Source: Myxocyprinus asiaticus
Taxonomy: Eukaryota; Chordata; Actinopteri; Cypriniformes; Catostomidae
Assembly: GCF_019703515.2 (NCBI RefSeq)
Contig: NC_059393.1
Span: 10,000,001 to 10,064,000, forward strand
Reading direction: 5' to 3'
Length of the DNA stretch: 64,000 nt
Position numbers and translations under genes: made by a program
Notes under the pieces: model-generated
The model's input: the letters and a program-made list of their open reading frames with translations, nothing else
Told to the model about the DNA's origin: nothing
The model's database searches: none
Shown here: in pieces, positions 35,301 through 46,500 of the stretch
Layout of the letters: each line of letters starts with the position of its first letter
How positions within the stretch are numbered: position 1 is the stretch's first letter

Positions 35301-38300
35301 CATTCATAAACAAACTAAATAACCTGGTACATGTACTGACTGAATGATAGGGGTATGTTGTTAGTTTACTTCATCATCGGCATGTAAGTCTACCTTGTTC
35401 ATCATGGAGAGAAAAGAGCAGAAGAGCTATTAATGTGTAAAAGCGACTGATGTTTATATATGTTGAGGGGCCTTTACATGACTCGCGTCAGCACTGCCGA
35501 ATACAGTCTATGAAGTGACGCGTCAGCACAACCTCTGCTCCACACCAAAGTGTTTTTTCACATAAGTTTTTGCCTTGCAAATTATGTCTTCGAGAGTACA
35601 AAGCTGCAATAAATATTTTAAAACTGTCAAAATTTATGAAGAGATTGAACGTCTCATAATTTATTTTAATAAACTTTTTACCTTATCGTTTCCAAGTATC
35701 CAGAGACCCCAGTTATTGAACTAGAGTAAATGCATTCACCAAAAAAAAAAAACAGCAAAGACCTACTCTCTGCAGTCAAAGCAATTGCCAAAAAAAAAAA
35801 ATTATCTTCCAAATAAATGTTTTCAATGTTTATTGTGCACATATTCCATTTTCTTGCGTGACAAGCTTGTAAATTCTCACTCCGTGATGCTTACTGCACC
35901 GTGGAGTAAACTTTACTCTTCGTGAACTTTTCTAAACTTTTACTAACTTCATGAAACACAAACAGAATAAAAAACAGCAGATGCTCCCGATTAAGACCTG
36001 AATCCAAATACAATGTGATATGATGCATAGATATTAAAATAATCTTGGATAATATGCGACGCTACTTCAGACATCATCGTTATCATCCTGGGGGGTAGTC
36101 TCTGGTTAAAGTGGACCAATCACAGCTGTTGTGGTCTGTGTCTATGTGCAGTTAAATTTTTGAAGAGGTTCACGTCAGGCTACGGAGTAGGCTTCACCGT
36201 AACTGCCATAGCTATGCGAAGCCTACGCCGTAATTTGACACAGAAGTATGCATTGCCCTAAAGGGTGCTTACACTAGGGAAAGCTCAAATGGAGCATTTG
36301 GCGCATGGGAGAGCAAAAGGTCAGTTTGGAAGGAGTGTATCACAGAGGGAAGAGGCAGTCACGGACAGAGATGGCTATTTAAAATGTATCTTAATGGCAA
36401 TGTACCAGTAAACATTGAAACTCTTCTCCAGGCTCCCTCTCCACAATTTATATCTTTTTAGCATGACAGAATAATATAATGGAGGACAGGGAATAAATAC
36501 ACCGCATGTTTTAGTTTGTTTGCCATGTTTATTTTTCTCCTATTTCACAGTGCAACTAGTCCCACCTCTCCGATATTCCCATTGGTCAACAGATGCCTAC
36601 ACCAGAGCGTGTTGCAGCAAAAGTTTAAATGTTTTAAACTTTTGGTCGCATGGCGGAGCTTCTCTATCGGAAACCCTTGCATTTTCCCTCTCTGCCCTTC
36701 CGACGCACCATCCCCATTGAAATCAATGCATTCGCAGCGTTCTTTGACACAGCATAAACTCTAGTGTGCAGGCGCCCTAATGTGGAGGGCAAAGCGCCGC
36801 TTGATGCCTCGACTCAACTCATGTGGAATGCACTTTACAATGATGAAAGGATATTATTGAAACTCAAAATTATTATTATTATACTATTATTGTTGTCTTT
36901 TCTGGTAAGTCATGTTCAGCAGTTTAAATGCTGTTGTAAAATGATACACTACATCTTTGTTCTTATAATGCTTAAATATACTACTGAAGTCAGAAGATTT
37001 GACATGCAAATTTTAACTAAAGAGAAGGTAAGGACGTTATTGAAACTCATTACTATTATCAGACTATTATTGTTTTTTTTTTTAATGAAAAGTTCACAAA
37101 CTGAATGGAAATTATAGATCTCCTTTGTTCTTGTAGTGCTTAAATACCATAAAGTCTCTTGGCAGATTTTGGTCATGAACATCTCAAAATGATTCAATGA
37201 CTCTCATAGCACATTAGACTTTAATTTGTTGCCACCTAGTGGCATCTCCAGAAGGGGTCACTAAACTAATCACTGATCAAATTTGTGAAACAGAAGCAAG
37301 CCACACCAAAATAACCTTTATTTTTGCGGCTAATTCTACACAGTTGTGCAGATAATTTTCTATACTTGAATCATTAAAATAGCTTAAGTTGGTGCTTTTA
37401 GCTTATCTTTAAAAAAATATCCTCAGAAAACCTGTCTGTGGATCAGTGATTGTCTTAACTTTTTCGACCCTCATGAGTTTGCATCCCTGTGAGTTATAAA
37501 CTTTAGACAATGATGACAGTTGGACCACTGATTTAAAAAAAATTAAATAATTCACACTGGATTGATAGCGTGGTGATTCAGCCTTAATACCTCGGGATGT
37601 GAATTAATTTTCAATAATTCAACAATCAGAGTCGGCTTACACCGCGGTTACACCTCAGCATGATCATCATGCATGCGCAAGATGACAGACAGAGAGCACT
37701 CTGGAGTGCACAGCAAATACAGACTATGTATTTATTATCACAGCTTTACGGGGATTAATAATCATACTGGGCTATGGAGCAAACTGCTTATCTGGAGGTG
37801 AGAAACTACCATTAAAAAACAAACAGAAATGGCAAAATAAAAGCTAGATTTAAATGGACACTTGTGTTTTTGCTTGAATTACACTTGTTGGGCGCATAAA
37901 ATGTCCTGGAAATGTCCTGGAAAATTGTGGCTTAAAAAGAGTTGGGACGCTGTACAGGAAGTCAGGTATTTATTGGGTATTCATTGGGTATATCTGATGG
38001 CTATGTTCCACTTCAAAAGACAAGACAGAATCCTTCAATGAGATATTGCCAAATTAAATCTCTACTCATGGCTTCATTTCAGGAAGATACATTGTTGGAC
38101 TGTGATCCAGATCTTGCCTTGAATTATGGCTTTTATCTCATAGATTTCTGGCACTGACAATGCCTCTGTCTCTCTCTGTAGGTGAAAGCGTTCTCATGTG
38201 CGGGGGGAGTGGAGAACCTGATCGTGTTGGATCTGGAGCAGTATAAATCCCGGACGCAGGTGGTAGCAGAAGCCGGAATCAACATGGGCTCTCAGCACAA

Positions 38301-41300
38301 GTGGAGACTGGGAGAGCTGGAGTTTGAGTCGCTCATGAGAATGCTGGACAACCTGGTATGCTTTTGTGTGTAAAAACATCTGCTATGTTCCTATAGCTGG
38401 TTGAGCATGACATTAGCAACACCAAGGAAAGACTTTGGAAAGAATGGAAAATCACATCTTTACTCTTATTGAATTATTTTTCCTTCTCTCTCCCACTTTC
38501 CTTCCGATTAGGCAGAAGTTTTAGTGTTTTAGACGAAAGGAGACAGACTTAACATGAGAGAGAGGAAAAAAGGAGTTGAAAAGCACTCCAGCCAAAACTC
38601 CTTTCACTCCTCTGCTCTATTCATCTTTCTCTCTTTCTCCAGCTGTACAGACTGCGCTGTTTTTTCTCTCTCCCTCTGAGATAGGGGAAAATGCAGGCAT
38701 GTGGAAAGTCTGTTTTCTCAGCTGGGAGAGAAGAATGGAGTGATGTGAAAGAGGAATGAGCTCTGAAATAATGATATGGTGTGGCGTTCAGTGAGCTGCT
38801 ACAGTGACGCTGCTGCCACCAGCTTCCAATAAACCAATATATTTTTCCTGCTTATGCTGGAGAATTTCAGTATGTGGTTACATAATGTTTGTTTGTGACT
38901 TTTCACACACCTTCAGCAAATTCAGTTTCCAAGCGTAGCTCATTGTACAAACCAATTCAAAGAGTTGAATTGTTCATTGATTTTATTCACGAAGGCCTTT
39001 CTTTTCATTCATCTCTGAAGGCAGTAAGTGAATGATTTAAGAATAGGGCTCATCCTCCCATTATCGTCCTGTCATGTGAGGATGAATTGGATCTACACTA
39101 TAGTAGCTGGTTTGCAGACAGGTTGTTGTGGTTTTGAAAATGTCACTAGTTTTTATTTCATTTTGTATTTTGATTTTCTATTTCAGTTCAGGTTTAATTA
39201 ATAGTTTTTTTGTATTGTTGTTAATTACTAATTTTAGTTTCCCTATCATTTTAAATGCACCACAAATTGTTCCAAATGCCACACACAAAACTTTATCAGA
39301 AAATGCAACAGATGAATGGTTTTACTTGTTAAACAAACAACCACTTATTGTCTTAAGATGGTGCAACAGTGCCTGTCCACTTTTTTAGCTGTCTTTAGCT
39401 GGGATTTCATAAAATTCTTCATTGAAGAGTTGAAAGCAATGAACCAGCTCCATTGTGAATCACAACGTAACCATCTTTCGGGCAAAAATACAAAGTTACA
39501 AGACTGTACTTCAGTACTCACATGAAGCATTGCGTATGATGTAACAGAATTAAAAACGGAAGCATAATATATTTTTTCACTGCTAGTTTTTGTCTTCATA
39601 ATAGTTTTTGTTCATGGTAAAACCCTTGGTTTGTTGTTGGTCAAATATCTGTGTTTTATAAATATTTTGTATTTATTTTTTGACTTTCAGGGTTACAGGA
39701 CAGGCTACACATACCGACACCCCATCGTGCGGGAGAAGCCACGCCACAAGAGCGACGTGGAGATTCCAGCGACGGTAACTGCATTTATGTTTGATGATGA
39801 TGAAACTCCACGCTCCCCTCTAAAGTTGCAACAACAGAGACAGCAGAGAGAGAAAACACGTTGGCTCAATTCACCCAACTGCTACATGAAGGTTAACGTA
39901 TCAGAAGGAGCTAGCGAGGAGAACGGACGCACCAAGACCATGGTGAGACTGACCTGCAAGTTCATAAATAACTTAGAACTTAGTAAACATTTACACAGTA
40001 CAGTCTTGGTAAGCATTAAATGCTTAAAGGTGAAAGGAGTTAAGACAGTAAATCTCTCTTACTGTATCAGAATGTCTTCAGGTGGATTTTGGGTTACAAA
40101 GAGCAAGAATGTGGTTATTTCCTGGGCGTTCCTGATGTTGAGCTGCAGACAAAATAAACTCATAATTCTGTCATCACAGCTGATCTTTCCTGAAGAAATG
40201 TGCACTTCTGAAGCCCCTGAATATAGTTTACGTCTGTTTGAGAGAAAAATGTCAGTTTACTAGAGTTAACCACCACTTTATCTTTCTTGCTTGTCACATG
40301 GAAAGCTGCCTTCTGTCCTCTAGTGGTTTGTTAAAGTGTTACCGCTTTGGGTACACTGTAAAAGCCTATTTACATCAAGAGTGACAAAGCACTCAGCGTA
40401 ATTAAAATTTTTATGTGGCTGTGCAAAATGTTTGCATACCTGAACGAAACCATTCTGATCATTAATATGCTGTAATATAGAGATTCACTTGCTTGAATGC
40501 TAAATAAAAAAAAAACATGTATTTTTATCTGGAATACAAGTTTCAAACACATGACCCAAAAGCTTAAGCTTAAGTCCTCTTAGAGGACAGGGCAGTAATT
40601 ATTTTTTTTTTAATTTTAATTAAAAGTAATTATTTTTTTTCTGAAATAGTTGTGTGCCCACGCAATAAGTTTTGCGTTCCGTTGTAATATGTTTTGCGTT
40701 CCCTTGTAATATGTTTTGCGTTCCCTTGTTATAAGGTTTGCGTTCCCTTGTAATAGTTTGCATTTCCACGCAATACATTTTGCGTTCCCTTGGAATAGTT
40801 TGTGTTCCCTCACAATAGTTTGCATTCCCTCAAATCACTGCGTTTCCTCGCAATCATTTTTGCTTTCCCTCATAATAGTTTGCTTTCCCTCACAATATTT
40901 TGCGTTCCCTTGTAATACGTTTTGCGTTCCCTTGTAATACGTTTTGCGTTCCCTTGTAATAGGTTTTGCGTTCCCTTGTAATAGGTTTTGCGTTCCCTTG
41001 TAATGCGTTCCCTTGTAATAGGTTTTGCGTTCCCTTGTAATACGTTTTGCGTCCCCTCGTAATAGTTTGCGTCCCCTCGTAATAGTTTGCGTCCCCTCGT
41101 AATAAGTTTTGCGTTCCCTCGCAATAGTTTGCGTTTCCACGCAATACATTTTGCGTTCCCTTGGAATAGTTTGCATTTCCTCGCAATAAGTTTTGCGTTC
41201 CCTCACAATAGTTTGCATTCCCTTAAATTAGTTTGCGTTTCCTCGCAATAATTTTTGCATTCCCTTGGAATAGTTTGCATTTCCACGCAATACATTTTGC

Positions 41301-43469
41301 GTTCCTTTTGGAATAGTTTGCGTTTCCTCGCAATAAGTTTTGCGTTCCCTCAAATTAGTTTGCATTCCCTTGTAATAAGGTTTGCGTTCCCTTGTAATAG
41401 TTTGCGTTCCCTTGTAATACGTTTTGCGTTCCCTTGTAGTAATTTGCGTTTCCTCGCAGTAAGTTTTGTGTTCCCTTGTAATAGTTTTTGTTTCCTCTGT
41501 AAAAAGGTTTGCGTTCCCTTGTAATAAGGTTTGCGTTCCCTTTATTATAAGGTTTGCGTTCCCTTGGAATAGTTTGCATTTCCACACAATACATTTTGCG
41601 TTCCCTTGTAATACATTTTGCGTTCCCTTGTAATAAGTTTTGCGTTCCCTTGTAATAAGTTTTGCGTTCCCTTGTAATAAGTTTTGCGTTCCCACACAAT
41701 ACGTTTTGCGTTCCCTCAGAATAGTTTGCGTTCCTTTTGGAGTAGTTTGCATTTCTTGCAATTATTTTTGCGTTCCCTCATAATAGTTTGCATTCCCTTG
41801 CAAGGATTTTGCGTGCCCTTGTAATAAATTCCATGGTTTTAGTATAATAACCATATTTTAACCATGATATTCATAGTGAAACCATAATAATAATAATACA
41901 GGAAAATGAAACCTATGGTAATATAAATCATAATTTTGTGGTTACTATGGTTTAAACGACAATATTTACCATGGTTAATCTATAGTAATTTGGTTTCCAC
42001 CCAAATCTATGGTTACTACAGTCTACAACTACAATAGTACTATTGTAAAACCATGGACGACTTCTGAGTGAACATAAAACTATAAAATAGTAACCATGGT
42101 TTTGGTGGAATCTGTGGTTTTACTATAGTCATACTGTTGTAACTATGATTGTAGTAACCTTTTTACTATACTGTACCATGGCTTTACTATAGTGATACTG
42201 TATACTGTATTAACCATAGTTTTTTGCAGAAACCTGGTTTTACCATAGCTAGTTAATGATTAGTATTGATTCATGGTAGTAACTATGAAAAGTAATCATG
42301 TTTTGTTTTTGTTTTGTTTTTTTTGGTGGAAACCATAATACAGTATACTGTATCCATATAGTAACCATGGTTTTATTATTAACCATGGTTAATCTTTGGG
42401 TTACTATGGTATTACTTGAAAAATCCCATGGTTTAACTATGCTATTTTTATTAAATGCTTGTTAACCACAAAATTAAGATTTTGTTACTATAGTCTTCGT
42501 TTTCCTGTATTATTATTATGGTTTCACTAAGAATATCATGGTGAAAATATGGTTACTGTAGTAAAACCATGGTAAATTTAGCATGAGGGAATGCAAAATT
42601 ATTATGATGAAATGCAAAACTGTTTCAGAAAAAAAATTCCGCCCTGTCCTCTAGAGGGCTCCATAGAAATCAAATTGGTCAGTTATAGGGTTGCTCCAAT
42701 ATCAAAATTTTGGCTTCAGTACGATACCAGCCCTGGTATCTCAGTATCGATACTTAATCGATACTTTGGCAACAAATAAATACTCTTCAATTACTGATGA
42801 AATCACACAGAAAAGGGCTTGATTAAAAGAACTGCTGAAAGTCTTTAAGATGCAAATTCTGTTTTTTCCATTGAATTTTTTTCTGGATTCCATGTTTTAT
42901 GTTTTAATTAAATGTTATTATCAAAACAGTGCTTAATCAAATGAATACATAAAGCTTTAATCAAATAAAATTTTAAATTGATTTTCAACAAAAAACAGCT
43001 ATGCTTTTTTGGTCAAATAAAATGCACAACAGAGCTTAACAGTATAAATGAAAATATATGTGACAAATCTGGCTGCTACTGCACGACTGAATTACAATGT
43101 GCTGATATTCAGTACACTTGATTTTTGTTACATTGCTTACATTGAACAATACGTTTATTAATAATAATTATTATTATTATTTTTATTATAATAATAATAA
43201 ACAATTTATTATTGAATTATTGTTATTAATAGTTTTATTGGTATTTCTTTGAATATTCAGTTTTTCTATACAATAGTAATATTTTTCTGTTTTTCAATTT
43301 CACGTATCCTGTTTAACAGAGCTTTTATTTTGACGGATCTTTGAGTGCCTTCTCTTTGGTAGTTTTTAATAAAGTCTTATTATAATAAATGAAATGCTGA
43401 AATACTTGCAAACTGAGTATTCACACAGTCGCTCATACACTAAACACAATGCATTATGTGCATCACATG

Positions 43470-43541
<72 letters not shown>

Positions 43542-46500
43542 CGTACAGCACGTGTAGGCTGCTTATTTAATTAAATGAGATCCTTCCGCTGTTTAATGAT
43601 CACACTGGGCCATATAAAGATTTTTATTTTATACATTTTCAAATTGTCATTGATTTAATCTAAAAAATGTCACATCCCATAAATCTTTGCTAAAAGCACC
43701 ACACTGTAGTATGGTACCGAAATTAGCAACAAGATGATATCGTACCATTTTTTATTTTTTGGTATCGCGATATTTCATTTGTACCAGTATACCACACAAC
43801 CCTAGTCAGTTAGTGTTTTTTTATGTGGTTTTTGCTTCATTTTGTTGACACAACAGAAAGGAAAAAAAACTTGCTTTGTTGCCAGACAGTTGTTTTAAAT
43901 TTGTTCTTGGTGTGATTTAAACCATTACTGAGTGTGTAAGGTTAAACGATTGGATGCAACCATGTCTTTTTGGCAAGATGAGAGAAATTAGATCATAGCT
44001 TTTTAATTTCAACCAGCTGTTTCTAGACTTTATGCCAAGCTCAAAGTACTTGCACAGGGCTTCATTACCTTTCTAAACAATTCCCAGTCTGTATGTCTAA
44101 TTTATATTGTTGAAATATGTTAAAAATCTCTTTATTCCCTCACTGCAGTGGATGAAGTCAGACGAAGGGAGTAACACCAGCGGGACTCCAATCCGCATTG
44201 AAGATCCCAACCAGTTTGTCCCTCTGAACACAAACCCCAGTGAAGTCCTGCAGAAGAGAAATAAGGCGAGTTGTATATCTGAAGAAATATTAAGCACAGT
44301 TATCAAAACCTTTAACTCTGTTCCAAACCTAGTGAGCTGCCTATCTAGGCAACATTTTTAGGCATCATAGGGATAGTTCTTGCATGAAGCCTGTTCCAAA
44401 TAGTAGTTAGCTAAATTATGCTGCCTTATACCTAATATTTGCACAGTTGTATTGCTTTTGGTAGGTAAGGCAGTACCAGAATGTAAATCAAAATTTACAT
44501 CCATGATGGTGAATTGAGTGAAGGGAACTTTTTAAGTTTATTACATACTGAATAGTATTGATAGAAAAGTGTTCACATTAATGAATTTTTTTTTTTTTTT
44601 TTTTTTTCTAAAACTAAGCTTTTGATATCAAACATGGAGTTGTCTCTTTTTGGTGTAGCGCACTTGAGTGGCCTTTAAGAGTTGTTGCCCATGAAGCATT
44701 TTAATTTAGTCACTTGTGAAGTTCCATTTTGGTTGGCATGCTGCCTTGGAATATAGCTGCCTATAGTCACGAGGTTTTAAAACCGCTAAATACTGACACG
44801 TTACTTGGTCTTAAACAGCTGAAAAATTTTTGTTTCAGATCCGTGAGCAGAACCGGTTTGATATGATGACAGCAGGCCCACAGTCACAACGGCTGGCAGG
44901 AATCGTGGTGGAAAGACCGCTGGTGAGTGCAACAGAGACAGTGCTGTGAAAAAGTAGTGGCACAACCAGCTATTACATTTAAGGTGGCAGTTTGTTTTTC
45001 ACATGGGTGTTATAGGTGTTTGATAACTTTTTTTTTGCTTCAATAAAAAAAGATATATTTTTGAAAACTTTATTTTGTGTTTACTCAGGTTGCTTTTGTT
45101 TTTTGTTATCTCATTTGAAAATCTAAAACAATTCTTTACAAAAACGTTCCATTAGTTAACAACATTAGTTAACATGGACTAACAATAAACAATACTTATT
45201 AAGCATTTATTCATTTTAGTTCATGTTAATTTCAACATATTAGTACATTTTTAAAATCAAAGATTGTATTAGTTAATGCACTGTGAACTAACATGAACTA
45301 ACAATGAACAATTGTATTTTTATTAACTAAAATTGTAACCTAATTGTAAAGTGTTACCAACAATTTAGTATGAAAAATACACAAAAATAGAAGAAATCAG
45401 GAAGGGGCAAATACCTTTTCACAGCACTGTACATTACCCACAGATATAGTGTGAATCCAACAGTCAAGCTGGAGGTGTATAGCGATCTGTGTCTCTAGGT
45501 GGCGCCAGATACTCTCAGAGACTGTAGAACTCATTCAGGGGGAAAGCCTCATTTTAAAGCAGGGTCTTATGTAGCTCTTTTTTTCTTTAAGCAACAGTCA
45601 CGAATTAAGGTATAATCCATCTGAGGGTTTTCTGATTACTGTTTATGCTTGATTATGTTTGATCTTTTCAAAACATGAAATCACAATTCAGTTCAGTTTT
45701 AAGATGTCTACTTGGGTTGGGTGGTATGGCATGTGTCAGCTGGTATAGATATTGGTGTACCGTTTATACAGCGATTGATATATTTGCATGGCTGTCAGTA
45801 GGCAGACCTGCTTTACACTATTTAAAAATAAATTAATTAAAAAACCTCATAGGTTAGGGTTAGTGCCGTGAATTTTGTTTGTTTCATATACAAGTAACTT
45901 CTGTTATATTTAAGCCAGCTCGTGCTGCTTCAGGTCTCTGGTCTACTTTTGTTTCTTACCACATGTATGTGCAGTTTTAGCAGCAAAAACATTACAACAA
46001 TACTTATATAAATTATAATAAGTAAATGTTTATACCAGTGAATTTCCATTTAAAAATAAAGTAGGATGCAGGTGATTCACTCATTTAACCATTGCTGAAA
46101 AATACTAGAGTTCACAGCGCCTCTGGTCATTCTGCACATCATTTAAAATGTTCACTTCAAACCTTCCAGTGTAGACCACCTCAGGCTGTTTCATTATGTC
46201 GTATCAAAGGGCATGGTGTTAGGTACATCAATGTTATGACTTGAGGCACATTATTATAAATGTTAACTGATCAAGTGTCCAAGTTCTTAATATAAAAAGA
46301 AAAAATAATCAAATGATAAGAGGCATCATCATGTTTTTTTCAATTTATAAACTTTTTTTCTTTTTTCTTTATTTCCCCAATTGAATTTCCAAAAAGAAAT
46401 TGTGATTATACCATTAGTATGATGTTTAATTTCTTGGACTGTGAAATAAAATTGTGGTCATATCACCCACCCCTAATATCTGCATGAAGTGGCCCACATT

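Larger units (their letters stand above)
34856..38181 (+). other. add3 intron (3.3 kb), largely a hAT-like insertion
   Basis: Nearly all of it is the element at 34891-37952, which starts 35 nt after the donor. Confidence 0.7.
40575..42660. mobile_element. Composite terminal-inverted-repeat element made mostly of tandem repeats
   Basis: The left end TCCTCTTAGAGGACAGGGCA is followed by TTTTTTTTCTGAAATAGTT. The right end, inverted, is CCTCTAGAGGACAGGGCGGA, then ATTTTTTTTCTGAAACAGTT. Inside lie about 1.15 kb of a 20-22-bp minisatellite (40655-41825) and about 0.75 kb of CCATGG-type palindromic repeats (41829-42575). Just inside the right end two minisatellite-like units occur in inverted orientation (GAGGGAATGCAAAATTATTA near 42585), so the original element was palindromic and its left arm was amplified. 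There is no transposase. Confidence 0.75.
39943..44148 (+). other. add3 intron (4.2 kb) filled by two elements
   Basis: It contains the composite tandem-repeat element (40575-42660) and a hAT-like element (42686-43804), only 25 bp apart. The acceptor is CCCTCACTGCAG. Confidence 0.85.

Noticed and set aside
41228..41761. 177-codon minus-strand frame with RERKTY repeats as a protein gene
   Set aside because: It comes entirely from minisatellite units that lack stops in all three minus frames; it has no start context, splice context or non-repetitive part.
40655..41825. CRISPR-like array
   Set aside because: Units are contiguous variants without unique spacers, in a vertebrate intron; it is a minisatellite.
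44266..44275. GT at 44270 as the donor for exon 9
   Set aside because: It would add four bases, shift the frame and break the conserved KRNK-IREQN junction.
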